Below, piece after piece: positions 1-11,686 of a stretch of DNA of 64,000 nucleotides. Made by a program: the position numbers and the translations under genes. The notes under the pieces are model-generated. The model ran no database searches. It saw only the letters and a program-made list of their open reading frames with translations, and was not told the DNA's origin. The stretch comes from Homalodisca vitripennis (taxonomy: Eukaryota > Arthropoda > Insecta > Hemiptera > Cicadellidae): positions 143,536,001 to 143,600,000 of the forward strand of contig NC_060212.1 in assembly GCF_021130785.1 (NCBI RefSeq). The letters are read 5' to 3'. The first letter of the stretch is position 1; each line of letters begins with the position of its first letter.

Positions 1-7
1 GTTTTAC

Positions 8-223
8 CTTCTTGAATATTCTGCCGTTGGGTTGGACCTCGTCCTCCTCTGCCAGAATCTGTCGTGTACCCAGACACTTCTTGTCACGGAAGGTCTTGAC
101 AACATAGAGCAACATCTTCTCCATGGTGTCAACCTTAGCCCTCAGCACCTGGCTGTGGATCTCTCCGATACTCTCCAGACTACGGTAGGTGATTGATTTG
201 TCATCTCTTGTCACTGCCTTGGC
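8..223 (-). CDS. Acsl: Acsl coding exon 3 (72 codons)
   Basis: The exon is bounded by an acceptor (TTCTAG then GCC at 223) and a donor (AAG then GTAAAAC, ending at 8). It is open in phase 0 for exactly 72 codons. The peptide begins AKAVTRDDKSITYRSL, which parallels the AKPTSDKPGSPYRSV segment of ACSL4, and ends in LGTRQILAEEDEVQPNGRIF followed by KK. This is the conserved stretch just before the AMP-binding domain of ACSL3/4 enzymes. GC content and codon use are clearly higher than in the flanking introns. The next exon lies beyond the left edge. Confidence 0.92.
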
Positions 224-2618
224 CTAGAACACAGAAACATATTATCAGCAATCGTTACAAGCAGTTTTTGGAGACCATTTCGGATGTTTGACTATGGCTG
301 TCTTTAAGCTGGTTCGATATGTATTTGGAGAAAATTCTCCTCATAAATATTTATGTTACCATACATGCTTATGTGTTAATACACGCATGAAATTTAGTAG
401 AAGTATACAATATTCATTTTGTTTACACTGAATACCACAAGGCAGTCCGAAATGATAACTTTTAAAGAAAAGGAGGATTTGTACGTAGGTACAGTCAATC
501 AACCATGGCAAAACAACTAAAGCTCTTAGGGAATGACAGTCCAATAATAACAAAAGCTAGCAGTTTAACCCCCCCCCCCCACCAAACCAGTGGCTGTGTC
601 TAATTACTGTTAATTAATTTTATCCATTTTTATAGATTGCTTTGATCATGTACAGAATTTACTTCACTATCATTGTAAAAATATGCATGAACCCAACGTT
701 TCAACAATAACAAAAACTAAAGGGATCGACAATGATGTTTTGCTAAGAGTAAAATATGTGTCATATCCAGTGCAGTCAATATTTTAAGCAAGAATAACTG
801 TCAATAGCACATTTCCTCTCATAGTCCAATAGTGGATAACCAATTTGCAGTTTTTCAATAAATATAGGGATTTCTCCTAAAAATTAAATCGATTGTCATT
901 TAACATATTCACTACTAGTGTATGCTGAGTGAGACCATTACTTAATCAAAGCGTCTGCTACAATCAATGTGTTAAGAGGTAATTTTTCTCAAAATTCTAT
1001 AAACTTGAAACACTTAAAACCAACCTTCAGGCACATAAATAATAGTTGTATCGCCAACAGCCAACAACATAAAGAGACTGAAGGTCACAATTTTCACCTT
1101 AATAGTCGTTATTCAATGATTGGCTGAAGTTAATTTAATTTGTATGTATGTGTCTGCAGATTGACTGTGTCAAGCTAAAATAAATATGAGCTGTAACCCT
1201 TTCAATTTTCCACTAAAAGTAGTGTAGCTGAAAGTTACAAGAAATTTCTCTAAAAATTTTCACACACAAAAAATGGTTACACAACACAAATTGGCTGACT
1301 GTCCGTTCCTTGACTTTCAAGCGTGGATGGAAATGGGTCTGCTTTAAGACAAGGTTTCAGTACTGCCATAATTGATCCTTTCCAATTTATTTTGTTAAAT
1401 ACCTAGATGTTGTCATATTAAATCCATACGAATTCAGTACACTTTGCAAGGACTAAACAAGTCATACAAATTGAAGCTGAATCTCAATGATTAGAAAATG
1501 ATAAAGAAATCTAATTTAGTAAAATGTTGATAACAGTGAACCATTGATAGGAGGTGACCCCTGAGTCTTCTTATCTCTGAGAGGCATCACCTCTAGACCT
1601 CCAATGGCCTGTAGTGTTGATGTTATCACAATTTGTCAATTCAACTTATCTTTGCAAACAAAGTAATTGACCCTTATAATAGTCAGCATGAAATATATGA
1701 GATAGTTTTATCACTTCTGCTATAAACAGCTATCATAACCGGAATTTAGTTTTGAGAAGTTGTTTTTTCTTCCATGTGGCAATAAAAAGATATACATGTT
1801 GGATGCCAAACCGATCCTGTTTTTTATGTTAATGTATTACAGAAGATGTATTACAGAAGATATCCATGGTATGATTTATGTTATAAATGATTCCAATATT
1901 TTTTATATTTAAAAACAATTAATGTCCAAAGGCCAAAAATAATTATTTTTCTGTGCTTACATTTATTATGATGTTTCACTGTCAATTGTTGATTTATAAC
2001 TTGTTGAATGTAGTACTACTTTAACATTCAGTTTTATTGAAACAATTTCAATCTAGTCAATCTGAAGGGTTTTACAAGAAGATGGAGGTAATAGAGAGTA
2101 AAAAGTTCAACTTTTTGCAAGAGCGTAAGATCTTGATTAAACCAATAAGCAGCACATCCTGCCAACAAACCCATCCGACTTTACTAAATTGCTTTTTTTA
2201 ACACTGAAACAATTACACAAATCAACTATGAAATGAAAAATGTTGAATAACTAGAAGCATCCCACACCACTTACTATAGAATTCATGCTAAAAATGTATA
2301 TTTTCAGATTGATTAAATACCTTTTTTTTCGTATAACTGTGTTATGTCTCATATTGAGGGTAAAATATGTGTTTGTTGTTTTCAATAACCTAACTTGTTA
2401 TGCGTGCAAATGTGTGTACTTTGAGCATACTTGTTAGGAAGTATGACAAATGTGTATACTTTTTATGGGCTAAGTACAAAGTATTATAATAATTCATTTC
2501 TTAAACTATATGTCAATGCAGCAAAGAAAAAAGACAAAATGAATAAGAGGGAGTATAAAATATAAACAGGATTGAATTAGTAATAAAAATATAAAAAGAA
2601 CTTTATTTGACTAAACTT

Positions 2619-2669
<51 letters not shown>

Positions 2670-5600
2670 TTTCCTACATATACTCCCACACTTGAAATAC
2701 ATTTTTTCCATAGAAATGAGAACTTTTCTATTCCATCATAGTAAAAACTCTTGGGACATTCTCTTGAGCACGTAATTTGAGCACAAATGTTGTTCTCGAA
2801 TCGCTGACCTACAACGCTTCTTTAAGAGGTCCAAAAAGATGAAAGTAACAAGGTGACAAGTATGGGCTGTAGAGTGGATGTTCCACTGTTTCCCATCCTA
2901 ACATCATAAATCTTTGCCTCATGGCGTTAGCCGCATCTGGCCTGGCCTGGTATTATCATGCTGAAGAATGTCACTTCTAACCAATTACTGCTTCCTTTTC
3001 CTTAGAAATGATATTTTTGGTCATCCAGTAGTTCACAATAATATTGTTGTACATTATGATTTAAATGAGAGTTATTCGCCGATTGCCTTCAATGAGATTT
3101 TTGACTACCTCAATGATGACCTCGATTACACTCCTCCTAGAGTGACGATCATGGCTCTCGTTCTCAACTTTTTCATGCCCTTCAGAAAATTCTTTGTCCC
3201 AAGCAAACACACGGGTTCTTAGCAAGGTATTGTACCTGAACTGAGACTATAATTCCCACAACATACTGGTTAGGTTCATTCTTTCCTAGGTCAAAAACTT
3301 GATTATAACCCCCTGCTCCATAAAGACAAGTACTTCCTATTTACTCCTAATTTGTTTTGATAGTAAAGAGGTAGGACAGAGTTGCAGTCAGTTCTCTGTT
3401 GGACATGTGCATCAACCGATTGTACCTCAACATTTTTTAGATAACCATTTCCATTTATATTTGACACACCCTCATATTAGATTTTATATACAGCTATTAG
3501 CAAATTTTAATTGGATTGTAAAGCAATCCTGAGTCTGTTATTACCATACTTAAGACTGGAGTAGTATAATTAATTTTGTATCTTTTAATAAGGAGAACTA
3601 GATAAATTTGTTATCCCTTGAGGCTTGTTCTCGGAAGGTTGAATAAAGCGATAACCAATTTGTTATAATAAGCTTGCATAGATATAAATACTTAAATTTG
3701 TTGAGTACTACCTCAAGTTAAGATAACTTATCTCGTGCCACAGTAAAATGAGTCAAGGGTAATACATTCTGTTTTTTATTTAAAGTGCACATCATATCTA
3801 AGCTGATTGTGCAACAGCTGGTCTTATCTGGCTTGACACAGAGTGTGAAATGATTTCAGCTTTATAATTAGGTAGGCTTGTATTACAGCTATTTCATGAA
3901 TATATTGATGTTATTTAGTAAAATGTTGCTTTTTCATGACCGAATTTTATCTTTTGAGGACTCTTGGAGCAATTGGAAAAATTTGTGTCGCCTGACGATG
4001 AAACCTTTAGTTTCGAAAGGCCTCGTCCAAAAGATAAACTATGTTGGAAAATTATTGTTTTAATAACATTTACTACTATTTTAGTATTTTATCAGTCTAA
4101 TTGAGCAAATCCTGCTGAATAGAAATCTATCACATGTACCTAACTTACTTTTTTCTAAACATTTTATTCATATTTACGAAAATGTATCACATCTCAAGAA
4201 AAGGTGAAGTCCCTTATATAACTGAAACAAATTACCACACCCAACCATGTTTGTACAAGTCAGATAATGATTGAGTGATGGAGTGGGCGATGGCTGGCAG
4301 GATGTAGGACATTAGACCCTCAATGATGTAGCACATTACCTTGGCTCACATCACGACAACAGTTTAGTTTAGAGCTCGGCATTTGAGGACTTAGCCTACA
4401 CATTACGTTGCCTAAGAATCCGTTTCTTAAACAAACAATAAATAATGTTCAAAACTTGTTTAAACGGCCGAATAGAACACTGCAAATTAATTGTTAGTTC
4501 TCTGATCAACCTGTGCCCTTACTGCCAACCAGTCACGTATTTATACAATAAAATATTTAAACATAATTCAAGTTAAAACAGTTTTGTTGTTTCTATTGGG
4601 GCTGCAATAAAAATTATGATGTCAATCACAGAAAGGATTACATATACTTCAGAATTTCATAGGAACACTGACCACAGCGCAATCCAATGGCCAAATCTAG
4701 GAACTACTACTGGCAAGTCAGCAAATTCTTTTGATTGGTCCTAGTAATTAACCTTAATGAGATCTGGGTTTGAACTGACTTTCATGTAAATCATTTTATT
4801 GATAACTAGATGTAGAGTTTGCCTTGTTGCCACGATCAAGAAAATCTGTGTATGTTTACAGCTATTGTAAACATATATATACTTTATTATAAAGTGGTCT
4901 AACACTCAAAGCTTTAAGCTAAACCAGAAATTTATCTTAAAGACAAATACACATCATAACTTAGAGCCTTCAAATAGTGTTTGGCTATTTCATATACGTA
5001 ACTGTCTGTCTCGTAATTGCAGTTTATAGTGTGCAGGCGCTTCAAAAACTTTTATCTTTTGCAGTGCCACCTGGTGGCGAGTTACATCAATGGGCATAAT
5101 ATATAAACCTTCTCCGTGAAAAAATACATATAAATAACAATTTTTATAATGATCGGTCAAATATTTTACGATTCTATAAAGGACATAAAGACAAACATTC
5201 ATTTTTAGATAAATAGATGATGTCTGATAAAATTATTAATGTTGATTAAGTCAAAATCCATTGGCTACAACACAAATCACTTACTATACATAGGTACTTT
5301 ACTCATCTTTAATTAAACCCGCAGTACACATTTTTAACATACAAGAAGTTGACCTGCGGCAGTTGACTGCAAATTTCAAAATTCTCTAGTATTATTATAA
5401 ACATTTCTCCTCATATATTTCTGCACAAGACCTTGACATCTGTTAGTGTTTTACTCTCCTGTACACAATTCGGCAATACTCCCTGATACAAACATTTAAA
5501 TTTATAAATACAATCATTCATCTATAATACATTATGTTAGTTACATTTTCGTGTTGTTCCTTTAACAGAAACATTTCTTCTGAAGTACAAAAAAGTTTAT

Positions 5601-8600
5601 ATTTATATGCTTCATGTGGCAATTTCCTCACATGCGACCTTCTGTGTAATCTAAATTCTACAACAAATTGTACGGTACTTATAAAATATTTTTATTGATT
5701 CAGTTTCATTTACAGATAATTTAAAGTAGTACTTTCTGAGACATAGTTAATTATTCTAATCAGATGATTTTTTTTAGAAGATTTCCAACTGAAGGAAAAT
5801 AAAATATATAATTCAAAATAAAAATTACTAAAAAGGTAGTGTGAGCAAAATGCTTCGTGTCCATTTGAAAACAAAATAATATAAAAACACTTTTTAAATA
5901 CACCCATTTTGTATTTATTAAAAAAAAATATATTCAGAGTTAACAAAAGAATTCCTTCTAATGCTTTCTGAATTAATAAAAGTCAATCCACAAAAATCTT
6001 CTCTTAGCTTTCTGACTGATGCAAGATCATTGTTAATGTTACACTCAATCCATATGTAACCAACCATTTATAAGCTAATACAATACGGTTGTAGAATTGA
6101 GGCCTGTACTGAGTGATATACATGAAATGAAAACAAATACTGACCAATGTTGTGAATAAATCATTAATTTTTCAAATGATTTGAACTGGGATGACAATTG
6201 GACAGTAAAAATATAGATTTTAAATTGTATTACAGATTCATTTAAGACATGATAAAAATGTTCATATAAGTAATAACGAGTGAGAATGAATGAACAAACC
6301 TTGGGCCGTCTGGAGAGACGCTTCTTCTCCCAGGGCCGCTGCAGCAGTAGATACAGCGGATAGGTGACAATATCACAGACAAAGGCCAGGGCCTTGATCG
6401 CTTGGATCGCACCCTCCAGCCACATATTGTCCATCATCTCTGTAACAGATCAGACAATAAACATTAGAGATTGTGGGCTGTTTTATGATTGATGAGGTGT
6501 TCATACAATTATTAATACTTTCACCACAAAGAGATTGGCCAAGGTACGTTTGGCTAGTTATAGGTAATGCAGATATGTGGTTTTCGACCAATTTCTTATT
6601 GTTGATAATCACTCTAGTGTCCGGTCATTGGCCACTCTGTTACTAAAACTATCAGAGTTACCTATCTAAAAATATGGACTAGGTAGTTATAGGTAATGCA
6701 GATATGTGGTTTTCGACCCATTTTTTATTGTTGATAATCACTCTAGTGTCCGGTCATTGGCCACTCTGTTACTAAAACAACAGAGTTACCTATCTAAAAT
6801 AATGGACTAGGTAAATACTTTAAGTGCACATACATTTAAAACTATTAAACAAAATTAATAAAATATTTTGAAAACATTTAACGTTTAGTTAACAACCAAA
6901 CATGCTTACTAGGTTATGCCCCAGGAAGAAATCCATACTTTAATAGATGTGTAAATAAAAATTACCCTCCGTATATCATGTATCTAGTAAATATGCATTA
7001 TTTAGTAATATTAATAATTGATATAAATTTAAATAGCACACAAATAATCAACAAAATATATTAAATACAAGTAAACAAGAAAATGATATTCTCAAATTTT
7101 GTAGATATTCTCTATTTGTTAGAGTGTTCTAGGTTATAATTTTGGAAGAACAAAATTTAGTACACAATCCTTCATATTCATCAATCATTGTAGGAATATC
7201 AGGTACTGATCATAAGTATCTTGTTATTCAATTAAATTAAAAGTACAGGTATATTTTAGAAATATAGAAAACATTTCTTTTTTTAACATTTTATCTTACT
7301 GAAATTGAAAATAATATGCAAAACAACACTGCCACAAATCATATTTTTTATTTATAATTTTTAAAGCTTATCTGAAAACATCTTAAAAACATATACAACA
7401 TACAGTACTATAAATAACATTTCTTTAGATTAATTTTTTCGTAACTTAACACTACACAGTTATTAAAAAGTCCATCAATCGTTATGACTTAAATTTACAT
7501 TGATTATAATACAATCACTGCAACATATAATTTATTTAAAAAAATGATTATGTAATGTATATTACATAATTATATTCCTTTGGATTAATCTTTTTTACAA
7601 ATAACTCAAAGTTTTTATTAAAAAGTGGACCAACAACTACTAGAATTTTCACAGAATTTAATGATAACAGTTTAAACTTCCAAAAGGTTGTGTTTCCAAG
7701 CCAATTTTGCCAACATCTGGTTGAGAACGTGGTTTCCTTGTTTGAGGTAGGTCTGTAGCAAGATTGTAACAAATCACCGCCACTATAAGGACAGCTTGTA
7801 GCTGTATGAGGCCAAGGATGCCCTGGCGCATTCTACCAACCTGCCAGTAATCGCCCGTTAATGATTAACATTAATTAGGAACTGCCAGTAATCGTCCGTT
7901 AATGATTAACATTAATTATCAACCCGGGGTTAACAACCGTGACACCGCACCTCCACCAAACAATATGGAGCCAATTAGATTTCTTTACATACAATTGCCA
8001 CACAGTTAAACAATCCGATCTATTGCATACAGCCAAGTGTTGACACACACCACATCATTTTGGCTTCAGCCAATGAATTCTTCATCTCAACTCCTTCCTT
8101 TCATCATTGATCCTCGATCCCTAAATTCTAAATGTTCTATCAGGTTTCAGTGCTTGTAAAAATAATAATTTAATAAGAAAAGTCTAAATGCTTGGATTGA
8201 ACTAAAATCCCCCAAAAAATTACTTACTTAAATTGGTCCTGTAAATAAACAACTTAAATAACAATAAAATAAAATTACATTTTTTTATATAAGAAAAGTA
8301 AAAATTGTCTATATAGTTTAAACAATATTCTTGACAGACTGAAATATATTTGGGATAACATAATTTATAATTGAAAAGAATTTCTTTTGAAAGAACTTTT
8401 AATTATTTCCAACTGTAACTGTAATTTCTATGATGTAAAAATACAATCATAATTTATTTGGCAGTCTAGTAAATAACTGAAGATGGCTCTTTCGTCAATA
8501 AACCACACTTACTTAAAAATAAAAACCAGATAATTAGATATTTTAAACAGAATAACCTTTTAACAAGACACAGAGTAATATTAGTGAAGATGATCCAGAA

Positions 8601-11600
8601 TAGATACAGTATAGTATATAATAATGTATGAGGTAACCATTCAGAAGTATTTTGAATTTACTACACTTGTATATTTCATTTGCTTTGGTTCAATTTTATA
8701 CTAGAACAGTAAAACCCACGTAGAGCCTTTATTGGAAAGACTGAGATACTCAAAGAATTGCTTAAAACCAACTGGATTTACTGGTGTTAATTATTATATA
8801 ATATTTTTCCAATAATATAAATTTTATGTAGAATGATACATTTTTTTAAAACTCTGATCTACATATTCTTTGGATGCAGATTCTTTAAAGAGTTTACTAA
8901 CCTGGAAGACTACCCTAATAAACCACCCTACGTGTTAGATGAACATAAAATGGGCTTAGATAATTCTAAGCTCAAGGGACCAACAAATAAAATGAATTAT
9001 CCAAGATTTCAAATGGAGTAGACTTTATTGTTGTTGAGCTTAAGACTGAATATTCCAAAAATTATTTTAATAAAGCAAAAGTTTACATTTAAGTCTTGTC
9101 AGGTCATTTACTAGAATCATGTTTTACCTTACATATTTCTGATGAGATCTTTACAGAATTAACAAATAAATATTATTGTTGACTTAATTTGGCTGGTTAT
9201 ATAATACACTTTACTATCCTTAACAGGGTTTTTATGTATTTAAAACATTTTTTTATATTTAGGTCCCAAAATTACAAAGGGTCTTTAATGAATTCTAACT
9301 AATTGATTATCAAAAAACCACAACTCATGAAAATAAACATATCTTCAACTGTCTCAGTAGGAGGCTAGTAGCAACAAGTCATCAATGATTTCATTTATCA
9401 ACTCCTATTAATTGTGACATAGAGATAAGACATCACTATCAATCACACAGCACTGTTTCTATATCAATCACATGACACTGTTTATAAACACCACAGTGTA
9501 CACAAGTTGATAGAGACATTCAGATGAAGGTCATATTGTTTATGGAACGATGACAACTACGCTAGATACGCAATTTGATTGGTTTCAATTGGAGCATTTA
9601 AAAACAACTTTCTGACACCAATCCTCAATTTTAACTGCCACATCCAAGCTGGGTATACTAGCCAGGCCATGATGCCATCACTGGACCTACCATCCAGGAT
9701 GTGATGCCGCCTACGGTTGTTAACATTTACAAAAACTATAAAATGCTTACAACTAATATTCATTAATTGAAGGTCTCTTCATCTGTAACAACTGAATAAA
9801 GTGATACTAATTTAATACAATTACCCCAGCAGAGATCACTTCTGGCTGGTTCATACCTTCCAGTTGAACCTACCACTGGGCACAGCAAAAACCGATGTGT
9901 CACTTAAATCTGGGCAACCTTATGGATGTCCAGAAGCGGCACATCACTAAGCACAAATGTCGAGATTCTGGGGTGCAAGGGTAATTCAATAGGTCTTTTC
10001 CTAAGTATCAGAGGTTCTTGCTAGCTTCAACAAGGGTATGCCACCCCCGTCTGCTTTGACTGGAGAGGCTGGTTCAGAGCTGGCCTCCTCTTCTTCCGGT
10101 GGGAGGGGGGAGGACATGACTTTGAGTGCCCTAATTCTTCCTCAAAGATCTCGATAGGAGGTGGTCCCTACCCCCTAACCTTACCCATCCTGAATATCCT
10201 GTCACTGCAGCTAAGGTTGCATGAAGCAGAGCTAAGGTTCTTATAGGACTACAGTAAGTGCAATTCATAAGCTTCTTATTGTAAGAAAAAAAAAATTCTA
10301 AGTCGATCCATCCATGTTTTGTTCATGTCTTCTAATGCCTTTGACAAACCTCCTCATCACATGCCAGCAGTGCATGTGCATGTATTGTAACTAATTTTAA
10401 TCATAACTCTGTTTATCATGATACTACATTGATCCAAGTAGTCTTGGTGTTTTACATTGCAATACAACTTATTATTATAATGTAAAAACAAATAAAAGCA
10501 TTTGATAGAGGGTCTTGCAACATACTTCTAACTTTACAGCTCATTTTGTACATTTATCATATTATAACCAGACATATAAGCCTACACATCTCAAATTTAT
10601 GAGTGTTCAAATATGTTACTTTTTTTAATAAGACTTTATGGGTATCAACTTAAAAACTTTAAATTTGTAAAATCATTACATATCATTGTTATAAAAGAAC
10701 CAGAAACCCTTAGATAATAAAAGCTCCCAGACATTTTCAAGAAAAATTGCTTATTTTAACTATTGATCCATTTGGTCATGTATATTTGCTTTTGGTAAAT
10801 ATCATCAGTATTGAATTAGACGATAATTTATTTTAAGAGCTACTCCCGACCATCTATCTTGTGTTTTAAAACCAGAGTTTTCATATTATTTTAAAACAAT
10901 TTTTACATTTTAGTCAAATGTTTGTACTTTTAGTATTTCACTTTATATTTTATATGTAAAAGTAACTGTGAAAAGAATTAATAATACAAAATTTTACCAA
11001 TATATTTTTCCTCTATTTACATTATTCAAATGCCTCAAATGAAAGGGTCAGTTAAATCTACTGATTTAATTTGATGTTTTTTCTAATTATCATTTCACAT
11101 TCAAGTGTATATAATTTTACTTTCAAGAGTACTAATAAGATTTTTTAATCAAATTGGACAACTTTTGAACAAAGGAATTGGGAGATCTGATCAAAAAATA
11201 GCCTAAAACAAGCTAGACAAGAATAAAGCTCATACATTAAATTTAATAAATCATGATTGAGTATGAATAATACAAATAGAGTTAATCTGAACTATGCAAA
11301 TTACACACCACCCCAAAACTTAAACTTGTTAAACTGAATAAATAATAACTGGATATATTTTGTTTGTCCCCCCCCTCCTATATTTAATCCTATTTTTACA
11401 TATAATGTTCATAAATTTCTTCTTAATATTACTAAAATTTACATGAAAAGCCTTTAAAACACCTTCAAAATAACTAGTAAACAAGTTATTATAGCTCCCT
11501 AAAAAATACAAAACTATATGCTATAAAGAATACTATTAAGACAACAATTTTAAAACGTTAACCAAGTGCATTGAAACACAGTAGTACAGTTATAAACACA

Positions 11601-11686
11601 GAGCCGGCCTGCTATGTCATTTTAGATTAAACTATTTTACTAAAATACTGAAAGTTTAAGCAATAATACGCAAATTTACCTGACAT
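8..11686 (-). CDS. Acsl: Long-chain acyl-CoA synthetase, ACSL3/4 type, 5' part (join 11680-11686, 6300-6439, 8-223; continues past left edge)
   Basis: The enzyme activates long-chain fatty acids to acyl-CoA using ATP and CoA; ACSL3/4-type proteins sit on the ER, lipid droplets or related membranes through an N-terminal hydrophobic segment. Three minus-strand exons join in frame: 7 nt (ATG TCA G), 140 nt and 216 nt, giving 121 codons. They encode an N-terminal anchor, a basic KKRLSRRPK stretch and then the conserved segment with LGTRQIL and PNGRIFKK, which matches vertebrate ACSL4 (LGTREIL, PNGKVFKK). Every internal junction is GT..AG. The AMP-binding motifs and the rest of the roughly 700-residue enzyme lie off the window. 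The ACSL3/4 family call is strong; the first exon is inferred from reading frame and splice signals. A start at the ATG at 6437 or 6434 is the alternative. Confidence 0.85.
2623..2667. repeat. (AT)n microsatellite
   Basis: Uninterrupted AT dinucleotide tract of about 45 bp. It abuts the C-terminal end of the mariner relic, and mariner elements insert at TA, so the tract may have been the target or have grown from the junction. Confidence 0.95.
2665..3300 (-). pseudogene. Degenerate mariner-family transposase, internally deleted
   Basis: Reading the minus strand from about 3240 downwards gives pieces of a mariner transposase in order. RVFAWDKEFSEGHEKVENE is the helix-turn-helix region linker, and NLIEGNRRITLI follows. 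After a missing middle come YYCELLDDQ, ILQHDNTRP (holding the second catalytic Asp context), ANAMRQRFMMLGWETVEHP, then YSPYLSPCYFHLFGPLKEAL, and a decayed C-terminus to about 2670. The block around the first catalytic Asp is absent, so roughly 300-400 bp seem deleted. At least one frameshift (near 2940) and several stops interrupt it. The YSPDLxPxDFHLFGPLK-type motif is diagnostic of the mariner/Tc1 group; in this copy both Asp residues of that stretch are Tyr. It cannot encode active protein. Confidence 0.85.
3992..4018 (+). other. Hammerhead-like core, possible Penelope-like element remnant
   Basis: CTGACGA (3992-3998) is followed by a perfect 5-bp stem (GAAAC 4000-4004 with GTTTC 4010-4014) and then GAAA (4015-4018). 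This is the order of the hammerhead ribozyme core with a one-base bulge. Penelope-like retroelements carry such motifs in their terminal repeats. I see no clear stems I and III, so this may be a relic or chance. Confidence 0.35.
4808..5216 (+). repeat. CTAGCTGTT-family repeat, copy A (5'-truncated)
   Basis: It shares long near-identical blocks with copy B at 40547-41030, including GATGTAGAGTTTGCCTTGTT, GCAGGCGCTT, TATAAACCTTCTCCGT, the ATGATCGGTC block and a tail CAAACATTCATTT. The 5' motif CTAGCTGTTACCCGCGGC is missing, so the copy is truncated. The family is a common arthropod interspersed repeat, probably the 3' region of an RTE-like LINE or a SINE mobilised by one. The class is inferred from abundance and tail structure, not from protein. 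Confidence 0.8.
6300..6439 (-). CDS. Acsl: Acsl coding exon 2, N-terminal membrane anchor
   Basis: The acceptor is ATCTGTTACAG just upstream of 6439 and the donor is CCCAAG then GTTTGT after 6300. Reading from the exon start as (G)AG ATG ATG GAC, it encodes 46 residues from the first internal methionine. A hydrophobic stretch (ALAFVCDIVTYPLYLLL) forms a probable membrane anchor, followed by QRPWEKKRLSRRPK, a basic cytosolic flank. ACSL3/4 proteins have the same layout: a hydrophobic N-terminus followed by a basic linker. The exon joins exon 3 in phase 0. Methionines at 6437, 6434 and 6425 could serve as starts if an untranslated first exon is used instead of 11680-11686. Confidence 0.88.
6556..6812. 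repeat. 129-bp tandem duplication (two copies)
   Basis: AGTTATAGGTAATGCAGATA begins at 6556 and again at 6685. The two units are nearly identical through TATGGACTAGGT / AATGGACTAGGT. It lies just upstream of Acsl exon 2, inside the intron. The low divergence implies a recent duplication. Confidence 0.93.
7658..7831 (-). CDS. Hypothetical 57-residue small ORF with hydrophobic N-terminus
   Basis: A minus-strand ATG at 7831 opens 57 codons to TAA at 7658-7660. The product starts MRQGILGLIQLQAVLIVAV and continues into a polar, Pro-rich tail ending SLNCYH. The first about 25 residues look like a signal peptide or membrane anchor. It is locally GC-richer than the surrounding intron and lies on the same strand as Acsl, within the first intron. 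It could be a small secreted or membrane protein, a decayed alternative Acsl N-terminus, or a chance ORF. I do not recognise it, and no clean splice donor links it to exon 2. Confidence 0.25.
   Translation of the reverse strand: MRQGILGLIQLQAVLIVAVICYNLATDLPQTRKPRSQPDVGKIGLETQPFGSLNCYH
7841..7920. repeat. 41-bp tandem duplication
   Basis: CTGCCAGTAATCGCCCGTTA at 7841 recurs at 7882 with one change, followed in both by ATGATTAACATTAATTA. It sits immediately upstream of the small ORF on the minus strand. Confidence 0.9.
9620..10260. other. GC-richer block, unidentified, probably a transposon remnant
   Basis: Composition shifts from the AT-rich background to balanced or GC-rich, with CpG and G-runs (for example GGTGGGAGGGGGGAGG near 10100). 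No protein family is recognisable on either strand. It ends near a donor-like CTACAGTAAGTG at 10251-10262 on the plus strand. A decayed TE is the simplest reading; an uncoding exon is possible. Confidence 0.3.

Larger units (their letters stand above)
224..6299 (-). other. Acsl intron between exons 2 and 3
   Basis: About 6.1 kb of AT-rich intron. It contains a poly-C tract (about 569-580), an (AT)n microsatellite, a mariner relic, a Penelope-like motif at 3992-4018 and one CTAGCTGTT-family repeat copy, each listed separately. I see no further exon in the remainder. Confidence 0.8.
6440..11679 (-). other. Acsl intron between exons 1 and 2
   Basis: AT-rich intron of about 5.2 kb if the 11680 exon is correct. 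It contains a 129-bp duplication, a 41-bp duplication, a small minus-strand ORF at 7658-7831 and a GC-richer unidentified block near 9620-10260. I see no other exon. Confidence 0.55.

Noticed and set aside
1520..1640. Imperfect hairpin of about 50-nt arms in the Acsl intron, considered as a microRNA precursor
   Set aside because: Pairing is patchy with large bulges; only short words (TGATAACA, CCATTG, GGAGGTGA) match.
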